This document shows, piece by piece, positions 11,641-24,299 of a stretch of 64,000 bases of DNA. The notes below the pieces were generated by a model that was given only the letters and a program-made list of their open reading frames with translations, was not told the DNA's origin and searched no databases. Origin of the DNA: Myxocyprinus asiaticus. Lineage: Eukaryota > Chordata > Actinopteri > Cypriniformes > Catostomidae. Position 1 is the stretch's first letter. Every line of letters starts with the position of its first letter. A program made the translations under genes and the position numbers. The stretch is from NCBI RefSeq assembly GCF_019703515.2, contig NC_059388.1, positions 2,431,501-2,495,500 on the forward strand, read 5' to 3'.

Positions 11641-12157
11641 CACTGATCAGCCACAACATTAAAACCTAATATTGTGTAGGTCCCCCCTCGTGCCACCAAA
11701 ACAGCTCCAACCAACATCTCAGTATAACATTCTGAGATGCTATTCTTCTCACCACAATTGTACAGAGCGGTTATCTGAGTTACCGTAGACTTTGTCAGTT
11801 TGAACCAGTCTGGCCATCTCTGTTGACCTCTCTCATCAACAAGTCATTTCTGTCCACAGAACTGCCACTCACTGGATGTTTCTTGTTTTTGACACCATTC
11901 TGAGTAAATTCTAGAGACTGTTGTGTGTGAAAATCCCAGGAGATCAGCAGTTACAGAAATACTCAAACCAGATCATCTGGCACCAACAATCATCCATGCG
12001 ATTATCTAATCAGCCAATCGTGTGGCAGCAGTGCAGTGCATAAAATCATGCAGATACAGGTCAGGAGCTTCAGTTAATGTTCACATCAACCATCAGAATG
12101 GGGAAAAATGTGATCTTAGTGATTTGGACCGTGGCATGATTCCACAGAGCTGACTGG
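11641..12157 (-). repeat. Tc1/mariner-like fragment
   Basis: Starts CACTGATCAGCCACAACATT and matches 18698-19037. The minus strand reads as the N-terminal helix-turn-helix part of a Tc1-like transposase, shown most clearly in the second copy. No DDE catalytic region is present. Stops and indels abound. Confidence 0.65.
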
Positions 12158-12171
12158 CGAGATAAGGTTTT

Positions 12172-13192
12172 ATGTGTTTCAAAATGAGTTTCACAATGTC
12201 CAATTCAGTGAGGTTAGGATTCCATCTTGTGCAGAGAGCTCTGTATGAATATGCAAAATCCCTGATGGATTCATTTCCTTCCTGTTTTTTAGTTCAGACA
12301 CGTTCAGCAAGCTCACCCTCAAAGTCTTCATTTAGAAATGCTGACAAAAAAGAAGTCTCAAATTCTCCCCAAGATGTAACTTTGGAGTGTGTTATCTCCC
12401 ACTAGTCTCGAGCAGTGCCATGAAGAACTGTTCTAAAGATAGCAAGAATGTCGCTGTCTGATAAGGGATGTAGAGCAAGGAAATCTTGACACTTGTATAA
12501 ATAGAGTAATGGGTCAGAGTCATCTCCTGGCCTCCCGTACATAGCAAATTTTAGTTTGATGTTATCAGTTTTGGGAACTGGAGTAAGACCAGAAGCAGTA
12601 GGCATTACTGTTGAAGTGACTTGTGAAAAGGGTGATGCTGGAAGAGTCAATTTTGTGTAACCTGTAGCTCTCCTTGAAACTCAGTTTGCATTTGCTCAAC
12701 CATAAAGCCAAGTTCAGACACAAGAGAAACTTTCACTTTGTCCACTTCCTCCGATATTGCTGTTTTAATGGTTTTCATTATGATATTCATTTCATGGTCA
12801 TGCTTCTCCTTATTAGATGAAACAACTGTATGGAGGTTGCAGAAACTTTGTTCTGTTTGTTCGGTGAGTTTGTTTAATTTTGATTCCAAATGAAATCTGC
12901 TACGTTGTACTTGTTTAGCCAGTTAATTGAAAACCTTGTCCTGTTTCTGTTGCAGGTTGTCTAGATTGTCATGGGCCTGATCAGTAAGCTGACCCAATTC
13001 CCTTCCAGGGGTAGGGAGCACAAAAGGGAGCTCACATTGAACAGAATCAGTAGAAGCACCCTCGTGTGTAGAGAGAACCCCAGGAGGATACTTTTGGTTT
13101 TCCAAAACAGGGATTACAGATGCAGGAGATACAATGTCCATTTCCAGAGATTGTATTTTTTTTAAATGTTCAAGTCTCTGTTTGGGCGCCAC
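12172..13192 (-). pseudogene. Ty3/gypsy-like Gag, decayed
   Basis: Three minus-strand frames (13192-12923, 12889-12647, 12650-12402) form one broken Gag. The first begins MAPKQRLEHLKK just inside the primer-binding site. The second is Lys/Glu-rich and probably coiled coil. The third has KLKFAMYGRPGDD and LYLYKCQDFLALHPLSD, wording typical of the capsid N-terminal region of fish gypsy-like Gag. Decayed capsid sequence continues to about 12172 in a frame with many stops (for example QGFCIFIQSSLHKM). Pol is absent; the left side is cut by unrelated repeats. Confidence 0.65.
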
Positions 13193-13194
13193 TC
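13181..13194 (-). other. Retroelement primer-binding site
   Basis: Reverse complement GAGTGGCGCCCAAA directly follows the LTR end (…CGCTACA). TGGCGCCCA matches the 3' end of a lysine-type tRNA, a common primer of LTR elements. It marks the start of the gag at 13192. Confidence 0.7.
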
Positions 13195-13777
13195 TGTAGC
13201 GGTGGTCACCTTAAATAATAGTTCAGTTCGGGCACCAGACAGTTTAAATGAACTGTCACATAAACTCTGCTCAGCAATAAAACAAAAGAAATGATGTTCA
13301 AAATATTTCAAAAATAAGAATAATTATTTCAGTTAGTTTTGAGCACACAAATGACAACAAAAACTCTTTTGGGGCACTTCGCGCTTGTGGCACTCAAAAG
13401 AGACAAATATGCAAAAGTTCAAACAACAGCATGGTTGCACACTTGCAACAATTGTTCAACAAACAATAAAAGGAAACAATCGAAAAAAAAAAAAAACTCT
13501 TCAAAAGGGAAAGTAGTTCGGGTTTTGATGTATGTTGTAAAATGTTGTATGTTGCATATTTGTCTCTTTTGAGTGCCATGAGTGCCCCAAAATACCTTTT
13601 GTTGTCATTTGTGTACTCAAAACAAACTGTAAAAATAATTCTTATTTTTGATATATTTGAGTGTCATTTCATTTGTTTTATTGCTGAGCGGGGTTGTTTT
13701 TTCTGAGTTTATGTGACAGTTCATTTAAACTGTCTGGTGCCCAAACTGAACTATTATTTAAGGTGACCGCCGCTACA
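13195..13777. repeat. Large palindrome of two head-to-head LTR pieces
   Basis: 13195-13414 matches the reverse complement of 13552-13777. Both outer ends carry the same LTR 3' terminus (…GACC[A/G]CCGCTACA). The left piece is followed by a primer-binding site and gag; the right piece is not. The centre (13415-13551) is unique and contains an A13 run. The inverted symmetry also gives mirror-image open frames on both strands, which are not genes. Confidence 0.85.
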
Positions 13778-13779
13778 GA

Positions 13780-15303
13780 AACCACAAAATATTTCAAAGT
13801 CAAACCTGACCATCTGTAAAAGCAGCACATTTTAGGATCTTTCTGTAGATATTGATGTAGACTGTAGAAGTTTTGTTGCAATTTTGCACTGTTGTTCAAC
13901 CTTAAACCAGCAAGCGTTTTGTGGAGAAATAAAAACATATTTTGTATACTTAAACCATTTTCATATATTATTGTAGTTCTCAGATATGTATGTATAATTG
14001 AGAAACTTCACAAGATAAAAATAAATAACTAATTAATAACCTCTCTCCTTGATTATGTTTTGTACTGTACTGTGGCTTGGGACTTGAAGGTAAGGACTTG
14101 AGACTTGCACATGTGTGATTTTCTCCCACCTTTGGTGGTTTACAAGGTAAAAGTATTATATGTTGTGGTGTGGTCTCTAATTCACCCCAGATGTGCTCTA
14201 GTGTACTGGGTCATCACACAAACATTCTTCATTATATATCACATTTACCATGTCTTCCCATACGTACTTCCCAAAGATGATCAAACATCCAAAGTGCCTC
14301 AAAGCACGCAAACCCATCTGAATAATATGCTCTGGAATGTATTTGTTACAGTACTTTGGAAAAGGAAGGAAGTATAAACCACATCAAGACACAAAAATGC
14401 CCCTTTATCTCTTCTTAGCCTTCACGCTTTAGCTAAACTACAGGAACAAGGTATGCATGCCCTTTTCTTGAAAACTCTAAACCACCAAAATGGACTGGGA
14501 ATCAGTGTGAGAGAGAAGACCAGCAGAGGGGAAAACCAATGAATCGTGGAAGAATGAAAGAATGCTCTGTCAAGGAGTAATGACAGTGTCAACAAAAGAC
14601 CTTCCGTGTGAAAAAGAGCCGGTAATTAACTCAGATGCTGGTACCCTGATTGTAATAGTTCAATGGCAAGCAGTGGGCAAGGAGGAACTTAACTCACAAG
14701 TACAATAATAGCATAACACTTTCTATCAATATCTTAATCACTGAAATGCCTCCAAGCTGGAAAAACATATATTCAGGTAATAGCATACATTTATTTCAAA
14801 GATGTTTAAGGTGTATGAGCTGCTAAAATAGGTGCCAGATCCAGATTCAGCCAGTTTAACCCAGGTAAATCAACCAACATTTTCGCACAACAGCAGCAAT
14901 TGGTGTGCAGAATATGTATCTTCCATGTTTGGTTTAATTTAGTTAGATGTTTAAAGTATTATTGAAAAAATTATTATTTCAGTTTACCACAGTTGATTTC
15001 ACTCTTATACTTTTTTTGCAAAGACATCCTAAACCATCTCAAAATTCTAAACAAAAGTTCATTTTACACCATGTGTTCACATAGAATGCAGTAGAATAAA
15101 AAAAAAAAACTATAACAATACCTCTGATCCAAAACATTGTGAGCTCATTCTTTTAGCCAATTTTTACAGCATCACATTTAAGCAGGGCCGACTCTAGAGT
15201 TTTGGGGGCCCTATGCAGTTTTTTTTTTTTTTTAAATGGGGCCCCCCTATGTACCTACTGGTACACCTAACCAAACACACCCAGCATTAACAACTAAGCA
15301 TGC
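13780..15303. other. No gene recognised
   Basis: Short frames only. A patch of GACTTG motifs lies at 14075-14108. A run GGGGGCCCTATGCAG plus poly-T and GGGGCCCCCCTATG at 15205-15250 looks like the end of another DNA-transposon repeat. Confidence 0.5.
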
Positions 15304-15880
15304 TTAAAGGGTAGTTCATCTAAAACTGAAAATTCTCTCATCATTTACTCACCCTCATGCCATCCCGGAAGTGCATGACTTTCTTTCTTCTGCTGAACAC
15401 AAAGATTTTTAGAAGAACATTTCAGCTCTGTAGGCCCTTACAATGAAAGTGAATGGTGGCCAGAACTTTCAAGCTCTAAACATCACAATAAAGGCAGCGT
15501 GAAAATAATCCATATGACTCATGTCGTTAAATTTATATCTTCAGAAGCAATATGATAAGTGTGGGTGAGAAACAGATCAATATATAAGTCCTTTTTGTAC
15601 TATAAAATCTCCACTTTCACTTTCACATTCTGAAAGTGAAAGTGGAGATTTATAGTAAAAAGCGTTTAAATATTGATCTGTTTCTCACCCAAAGAAATTG
15701 TATCACTTAAGAAGACATATATTAAGCCACTGTAGTCATATGGATTACTTTTATGCATTCATGTGATTTCTGGAGCTTCAAAGGTCTGGTCACCATTCAC
15801 TACATTGAAAGGACCAACAGAGCTGAGATATTCTTCTAAAAAATTAATTTGTGTTCAGCAAAAGAAAGAAAGTCAAACAC
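15304..15880. repeat. Fold-back MITE, right end truncated
   Basis: Left arm begins TTAAAGGGTAGTTCATCT and includes TTTACTCACCCTCATGCC. The right arm mirrors it (for example TTTCTCACCCAAAGAAATTG against GATAAGTGTGGGTGAGAAAC) and breaks off at about 15880. The centre is a near-perfect hairpin at 15606-15652. Terminal TTAA suggests a piggyBac/Kolobok-type element. Confidence 0.75.
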
Positions 15881-16445
15881 ATCAAGGCAGGGTCGTGTCC
15901 AGATAAGGGCCATAGGGTGGCCCTGACACTTAGGACAATTGAGGGACTTGTATACGAATATTACACAAGGTGCAAACATTAATTGCTGCTCAAGAAGACA
16001 ACACACTACTATATGCATACTATCCTTCATGTAAATATCTGTAAAGTAGATTCTGAAGAGCAGTACTAAATAAAAAAAAAATCTTATCTCTTATATTTGT
16101 ATAAATTATGAAAGGGGTGTGAACATTTATGAGACAAAAAGGAATGCAAACTTATCTTCTCAACTATATATACTGTTTATTAAACCTTTGATTAATTATC
16201 AGCTGTCTTCCTTTTCTTCGGCTTTCTATCGTGTTTCTGAACAGCAATCTAAATCGAGCAATTCTGTGATTTGGCGACTAAAAACAGCCTTTTGGCTCCT
16301 TATTGTTTCCGTTTAGGAGCAAAAGGCTCCTAAGTAATTTTTTTAGTCTAGAGCCCTGTACTATGTTATTTGCTTGTTTTAGCTCTTACGGTGTGTTGTG
16401 GAGTCAAAATATGTGAAAACATATATTGTTTTATTCAACCGGGCT
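15881..16445. other. No gene recognised
   Basis: Unremarkable AT-rich DNA with no motif-bearing frame. Confidence 0.5.
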
Positions 16446-17271
16446 GTAACATACAGTAGGCCTATTAATATTTAGTATATATGTCACTACATTTTGGCAA
16501 ATGTATTAGTTAATCTGGGTATTTCTATGCATGCAGAAAAACACACAGCATGCAGTACATACTGCAAAAATGCTATGTTCAGTATGATAGTATGCCCCCC
16601 ATTTTGCCATTTTAGTCCAAATATGTTTGGAAAGTCATTTTCATCCCAGAATATTATGAAAATACTGTACATTATTTAGTACATTATTTATGGTGGAAAT
16701 GTTCATGATTTTCAGAAAATATACAAAAGTGGCAGAATTCTCCTGTGATGCATTTATGTCTGTTGGACATCATTAGTAGCCAAATTAAATAAAATATTGA
16801 GAGTCTAAAACAGGGCCAAATGTGCCCATATTTGAAGAAACACACAGTTATACTTAGTATATCTTCCAAATTTTGTGCATATTCATAGGAATTTGTTAAC
16901 TTCAGAAATAAATATATATCTGCAGGTAATTGTGTAATTACACCATTGATATTTAAACATGATTCAACAGGATAACATAAGTACCATATCAACATACACT
17001 ACAGAGGGCATTCCTCCCGCTCAGAAATATCAGAGATACTATCTTATAAGGAAGAGAAACATCCTCCTATTGGCTTACTGGTGTCAAACTACATAATTTC
17101 ATTGACCTGCCCTCAAAAGAGAAGGGACGTGTTTACTCCCAGTAATGAAACAACTAGTGGAGGGAGAAGATGGTAATATGCTGCACACAATACATTTCCT
17201 GATCAACTATCTATCCATGTTTTACGTCAACTGCAGAGATAGACCAGACCAAAGCAAAGGTGCTCTACAAA

Positions 17272-17354
17272 GTAAGGCGATAACTATCAATTTGAATATT
17301 ATTTTTTTTAATTTGAAGAAGAACTGTGATATTGTTATGTGTATTTTTCTCCAG
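17272..17354 (+). other. 5'UTR intron of the bHLH gene
   Basis: Predicted 83-bp intron with strong donor CTACAAA|GTAAGG and pyrimidine-rich acceptor TTTTTCTCCAG|AGAAATGG, five bases before the start codon. Prediction from sequence only. The exact loss of this donor in the dead copy A fits its being functional. Confidence 0.6.
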
Positions 17355-17358
17355 AGAA

Positions 17359-17790
17359 ATGGATTTAGATCATGGTGTTGTGGAGCCACTGTCGTATGCT
17401 AAACCTTTGGTTTTTGGCTTGTCTTTGGACCACCAGTATTCCCCATTTAGAGATGCACTGCAAAATCCACAGAATTACCAGGAGCCAGTCTGCAGTCAAC
17501 CGTACATTGGATGCTTTTCATACCTGGGTTATCACAGGCACTTCAGTGTGCACGAGAATTCCTTTGAACCTGCATTCATCCACAAACGCAACGAACGAGA
17601 GAGACAGAGAGTTCGATGTGTCAATGAGGGATACGCCAGACTCCGTGAACATTTGCCACAAGAATTTGAGGATAAACGGCTCAGCAAGGTAGAGACTCTG
17701 CGAGCGGCCATAAGCTACATTAAACACCTGCAGAGCCATCTGGAGGTCAGTCAACCTAAAGGAATTGACAACATTGATCTGGACAACTAA
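17359..17790 (+). CDS. Achaete-scute-like bHLH transcription factor (ASCL3/4/5 group)
   Basis: A 143-codon protein. Class II bHLH factors of this family act in the nucleus, pair with E-proteins and bind E-boxes (CANNTG) to drive differentiation. Residues 1-70 are unconserved-looking, with several Tyr/Phe/Pro. The basic region is RNERERQRVRCVNEGYARLR (residues 78-97), then helix 1, a short loop and helix 2 (KRLSKVETLRAAISYIKHLQ, residues 106-125), then a short acidic tail. RCVNEGYARLR and DKRLSKVETLRAAI are hallmarks of achaete-scute proteins. The short length and missing C-terminal domain fit ASCL3/4/5 better than ASCL1; by wording the bHLH seems closest to ASCL4. The start at 17359 was chosen because an upstream ATG (17326) lies inside the predicted intron. 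Intact, unlike copy A at 2277-5628. Confidence 0.88.
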   Translation: MDLDHGVVEPLSYAKPLVFGLSLDHQYSPFRDALQNPQNYQEPVCSQPYIGCFSYLGYHRHFSVHENSFEPAFIHKRNERERQRVRCVNEGYARLREHLPQEFEDKRLSKVETLRAAISYIKHLQSHLEVSQPKGIDNIDLDN

Positions 17791-18247
17791 GTTTACTTGC
17801 CACTGGATTTTCATTGCTCTTTAGTAAATTTACTTGTGACTGTGGCTCAACTTTGTGTTACCAATGCCACTGTCACTGGTTTGATTCTCAGGGAATGTCA
17901 CTGCATAAATGCATTTTCTGGAAAGCAAGACAAATGTACTACGTAAGCATCCTTAGAACAAGATTCTTGGAAAGGAAAATTTCATAAGATATTTTGTCTT
18001 GTTTTTAGATAAATCTAACTAAATTTTGTGAGATTTATGCTTAAAAAAAGAAAGAAAAACTATTTGCAAATGGGGTAAGAAAGAAAACATGTTTTGGCAA
18101 TCGGGTAAGTTTTATTATTATCAATTTCCAATTAGTTTTTTCTGGTTTTATTTTATTTTTTATTTTTTTATTAAATTTATAAATTGAATACACTGTAAGT
18201 CGCTAAAAGCATCTACCAAATGCATAATTGCAAATTCTCTTTTACCA

Positions 18248-18697
18248 GCAAAAGGACTGTAATCAGAAATGGGCAATTAAGCCCTCAAAATCGAATTGTT
18301 CACTGGTTGATGCATTGAAAACTGGCTTTTCTGTGTATGTGCATGGTTTCTACAACAGTGGCACAACTCCTTTGCAGAGCACATCAGCGGATCAATGGAC
18401 TTCTTACTGTGTCCCATGTGTCTCGCCACTCCACGTTAAGGAGTCAATTTGATGGCTTTGAAATCCAGGTCAAGACTCTCAAGTGAGATTCAATCCTTCC
18501 AGTGTTGGGTCTTACTCCTCAAATCATGTTCCTTATAACAACACATGTACAAAAGGCATATTATCTCTTTCTACAGACTCAGACACGACTCCTGCTTTCC
18601 ACACTGGTCACATACAAAGGACTAACAGACCTGCACCTACCACCACCAGGTGCACCACAATGAGAAGCCATTTTATTTGCTCTCTCTCTATATATAA
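18248..18697. other. No gene recognised
   Basis: Frames of 74 and 104 codons overlap here but carry no motif. Confidence 0.5.
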
Positions 18698-19037
18698 ACC
18701 GATCAGCCACAAAAATAAAACCACCTGCCTAATATTGTGTAGGTCCCCCTCGTGCCACCAAAACAGCGCCAACCCGCATGTCAGAATAGCATTCTGAGAT
18801 GCTATTCTTCCCATCACAATTGTACAGAGCGGTTATCTGAGTTACCATAGACTTTATCAGTTCGAAACAGTCTGGCCATTCTCTGTGGACCTCTCTCATC
18901 AACAAGGCATTTCCGTCCACAGAACTGCCGCTCACTGGATGTTTTTTTTTGTGTTTGGCACCATTTTGAGTAAATTCTAGAGACTGTTGTGTGTGAAAAT
19001 CCCAGGAGATCAGTAGTTCCAGAAATACTCAAACCAT
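18698..19037 (-). pseudogene. Tc1-like transposase N-terminal fragment
   Basis: Second copy of the repeat at 11641-12157. The minus-strand frame 19104-18814 reads GLSISGTTDLLGFSHTTVSR then ERQFCGRKCLVDERG, a helix-turn-helix DNA-binding region of Tc1/mariner transposases. Catalytic domain absent. Followed by a short TA tract and then by the Tc1 element at 19082. Confidence 0.7.
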
Positions 19038-19081
19038 GAGTATATATATATATATATAACCATATATAAACCATATAAATA

Positions 19082-20717
<1,636 letters not shown>

Positions 20718-20719
20718 TA

Positions 20720-20992
20720 TATAGTTTATCACTACTATGATCACATTTTAGTTCTTTAAAATTTTTAAATTCTTCATTGATCACTTAATATGATGTAATG
20801 AAATTGCATGAATTATAATAATATGAGCTGTAAATGTTTTCCATAATTTGTACAAATAACCTCTAAAATTGTACTGTCTCTTTAAGAATGACGGAACACG
20901 TCACATCACACTCCAATAGAGGAGAAGACTTTATGCTGTGTAAAGATAAAAGAAAAAAAAATACAGTTTTTTTGCATGATCAGTCATATTTT

Positions 20993-21035
<43 letters not shown>

Positions 21036-21671
21036 GGTTGGGAGAGTTACTTTTGAAATGTATTCCACTACAGATTACAGAATACATGCTGTAAAATGTC
21101 ATTTGTAACATATTCCGTTAGATTACTCAAGGTCAGTGACGTATTCTAAATACGTTGGATTACTTCTTCAGCACTGGTAGATTTTTTCACTTGTTTTGAC
21201 TATAAAAACTCTGCCAGTACAGTAAGATACATTCTCTGAATAACCTAAATATCTTATGCAGTGTTGTTTCTAAAACAAGATAAATCTAATTAATCTTGTT
21301 TTAAGGATTTTTAGACATTTTTACAGGAAAACAATACAAAAATTATTATCAAGAATATGATTTTTGCCCTAATATCAAAGGTCTTACTAGAAAAAAAGAA
21401 ATTATGATCCAACGTGAATTTTCTTGATAAAAATTATGATCGTGTCTGGTAACGTGCATGTAAAATGGCTAGAAATAGCATTTAAAGCTGACAATTTACA
21501 CAAGGTTTATTTCTATTTCTTCTGCTCCAAACTTACTTCAAACTTACTTCTCTGTCTGCTCGTATGAATGTAACACATCATAAGAAAGTGTTTCACTGCT
21601 GTTCAAATGCACTTTGGATCGCATCATTTATATGTATACATTTTTCCATCTGAAAGGACTAAATATTAATC
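20720..21671. other. No gene; (TA)n and a hAT-like end
   Basis: (TA)n at 21001-21032 is followed by CAGGGTTGGGAGAGTTACTT at 21033, a typical end of a non-autonomous hAT-type fish element extending to about 21180. Otherwise short motif-free frames. Confidence 0.55.
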
Positions 21672-22620
21672 AGAATCAGAATCAGAATCAGCTTTACTGC
21701 CAAGTATGCTTACACATACAAGGAATTTGTCTTGGTGACAGGAGCTTCCAGTGTACAACAATACAAAAACAGCAGCAAGATATAGATAATAATAAAAAAA
21801 TAATAATAATTATACACATACGTACATACATACAGACACACACATACATACACACATACACATACAAATCCGTTATCTGTTATGTACAGTGCAAATTCAA
21901 TCTGTTATGTACAGTGCAAATGTTTATTTTTTTTTTTAGAGGAATGAAATGGCAGAAGAGGTTAGATGTGTTGGATAAATATAAGAAAGACTAAACTGTG
22001 TATTGCACATAGTTATTGCTCAATGGGCAATTTAACTGTTCATGAGATGGATAGCCTGATGGAAAAAACTGTTCCTGTGCCTGACGGTTCTGGTGCTCAG
22101 AGGGCAACACTTCAAAAAGGTAATGGGCAGGGTGAGTGGGGTCCAGAGTGATTTTTCCAGCCTTTTTTCTCACTCTGGAAGTGTATAGTTCTTGAAGGGG
22201 GGGGGGGTAGTCTTGTAGTCTTCTGATGTCTGATTACGTAGCTGAACCAAACCAGACAGTTATTGAAGTGCAGAGGACAGACTCAATAACTGCTGAGTAG
22301 AACTGTATCAGCAGCGCCTGTGGCAGATTGAACTTCCTCAACTGGCGAAGAAAGTACAACCTCTGCTGGGCCTTTTTCACAATGGAGTCAATGTGTGTCT
22401 CCCACTTCAGGTCCTGTGAGATGGTAGTGCCCAGGAACCTGAATGTCTCCACTGCTGCCACAGTGCTGCTTAGAATGGTGAGGGGGGTCATTGTTGGGGT
22501 GTTCCTCCTAAAGTCCACAATCATCTCCACCGTTTTGAGCGTGTTCAGCTCAAGGTTGTTTTGACTGCACCAGACAGCCAGCTGTTCAATCTCCCAGGCC
22601 CCCTCACATCAGCACTTCTT
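21672..22620 (-). mobile_element. CR1/L2-like LINE, 5'-truncated
   Basis: Minus-strand fragment ending in a (GATTCT)n tail, seen as AATCAGAATCAGAATCAG at 21670. The 22530-22234 frame is the C-terminal part of the reverse transcriptase region: LGTTISQDLKWETHIDSIVK and FYSAVIESVLCTSITVWFGS. The post-RT part continues through 22173-21991 with a frameshift. Same family as the fragments at 33883-34115, 36960-37270 and 42953-44376. Confidence 0.85.
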
Positions 22621-22867
22621 GCAGAAACACAAGTTTCCACACCACACTTATCTCAGGCAAACACACACAGAGAATGTCATGAAAAGGTCAATGCATCGAA
22701 TGACAGCAAAGTAATAAGAAAACATTTATCAATATATTGATTATAGATGTCACATGTGCCTTTTACTGTGTTGTAACTTGCATCAAGACAAGTTTTTTAA
22801 GTCAATGAGTGAGTATTTCAGTACAGTAATTTACACTGAGTCATAAAAGACTTTATGGTAAAAGATT

Positions 22868-23530
22868 GTGTTGATAAATATGTTTATAGTGCTTTCAACA
22901 TGTTGTCCACTAAATTCAGTGCGGGCTGCGTCGTAGTCTGACCGCTCGTTTCATCTCTCACTCCAGCAGCAGCACGGAGCTCCGCATACACAGCTCTTGC
23001 GAGTTTAAACTGTAACATGAAGACAACGAGTGCGTCGGAAAACGGGAAAATGCTGCCTTCAGGGGACTGTATAAGGATGTAGGATGAAATAAGCTGCTTT
23101 TTAAACTGTTCAGAGACCAGTTTCCTTTAGAGTCCATTCATCCAAAAATGCTGTTGTTTAAACCATTAATTGATTAGGCAGCTACCAACATTTTCATATG
23201 CAGCCAAAGTTTGTGTAAAACAGCCCTAACAAAAGTATAACTCCGATCCAGGCATCCTCCGTCAGTGTTATTGATTTTGGTCAATATTTTTTATTTTTAT
23301 TTATTGTTTTTTATTATTACGAACATAGAAACAGTACAGGGGATGTGTTGTTGATATTTAATCGCATGTTCCAACCTTGTCAGAAGAAAAATGGTCGATC
23401 TTAGATTACGTTACTACGGTGGTAACTTTGGTAATGCGAATGCAACGGGTAAAGTCTCCTTGGGTGTCCCGTTCCTTGTACGAGTTCTCATCTCGAAAGT
23501 TACTAAAAGAAAAATACAGGACTGTTGGTG
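22868..23530 (-). repeat. Dispersed repeat, inverted partner of 6748-7320
   Basis: Reverse complement of the repeat at 6748, interrupted near 23280-23340 by an AT-rich insert. Family not identified. Confidence 0.7.
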
Positions 23531-23689
23531 GGAAAGGGCCTAAAGGACATGGTGGTTTAAAAAAAGGTTCCCAAGCTACAACCAGTGTATATTAAGGGTG
23601 TAGGTGTGGACAGAGTGGAGGAGTATAAGTATCTTGAGACAACTTTTTACAATAAGTTAAAGATTGAGCAGAACACTGAGGCTATTTTA

Positions 23690-23805
23690 TTTTATTTATT
23701 TTTTTATCCCCTTTTCTCCCAATTTGGAATGCCCAATTCTTACTACTTAGTAGGTCCACGTGGTGGCGCGGTTACTCACCTCAGTGAGCTATGTGAGAGA
23801 TAGCA
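23690..23805 (+). repeat. Fragment of a repeat also at 63556-63800
   Basis: CCAATTTGGAATGCCCAATTC and CACGTGGTGGCGCGGTTACTCACCTC match the reverse complement of the repeat near the window's right end. Family unknown; SINE-like by length. Confidence 0.55.
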
Positions 23806-24111
23806 TGTGTCGTGAAGGAAGGTGAAACCCGCTCACTGACAGCTCACTCATGACACAAAAGCATTGACGACAACTTTTATTTTGCGCATGCCAAGAGCAC
23901 GCTTCAAATTGCATAATCATTGAAGGGAAACCCACAAAACTGACAAGATGCGCTACTGTGCGCAACTGAAAAATGCAATCCTCACTAGACTATTTTCAAC
24001 TAATCCTCATGTAACAATTTTATTAATTTTTTCCTGGGTGGTAAATGTTATTTCCTAATTGCTTATGCCTCGAAAGTATAGAAAATGGCTATTATTCCCC
24101 ACAAACTTTGC

Positions 24112-24294
24112 AAACAGATGCATTTCACTATGTCTGCGGCCAATTTATCAAGACAAGAGCGAAAAAGTACTCAATGGAAGCATCTGCTAAGATGTGTGAG
24201 ACCTACAAGGCATATTTCGGCATGCCTGTCAGGGATTAAGACAAACCCTGGGCACCTCATTTCACCTGCAAGCACTGCAAAAAAACTCTGGAAG
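24112..24294 (+). pseudogene. Orphan exon of an unknown-function protein family
   Basis: Reads FHYVCGQFIKTRAKKYSMEA, then AKMCETYKAYFGMPV, then a TAA, then DKPWAPHFTCKHCKKTLEG, followed directly by a splice-donor-like GTAAGA at 24295. The CxxC-type cluster (FTCKHC) and the ordered wording resemble a protein repeatedly predicted in fish and cnidarian genomes without a known function; this is from memory and not verified. A possible acceptor AG lies just before 24115. The stop splits the conserved stretch, so this is a dead exon. No companion exon is found nearby. Confidence 0.45.
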
Positions 24295-24299
24295 GTAAG

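Larger units (their letters stand above)
16446..18247 (+). repeat. Duplicon copy B (intact bHLH gene)
   Basis: Direct duplicate of 1903-6060 without the DIRS element. It keeps about 500 bp (about 16598-17099) directly upstream of the transcribed region that copy A lacks. That block includes an inverted CCAAT motif (ATTGG at 17069-17073) and a TTATAAG at 17044-17050, possible but unproven promoter elements. Confidence 0.92.

Noticed and set aside
13339..13579. Open frames on both strands with shared ends (ALKRDKYA / LLHICLF)
   Set aside because: They mirror each other because the DNA is a palindrome of LTR pieces; not genes.
21614..21994. 126-codon plus-strand frame
   Set aside because: Runs through the LINE (GATTCT)n tail and its 3'UTR simple repeats on the wrong strand.
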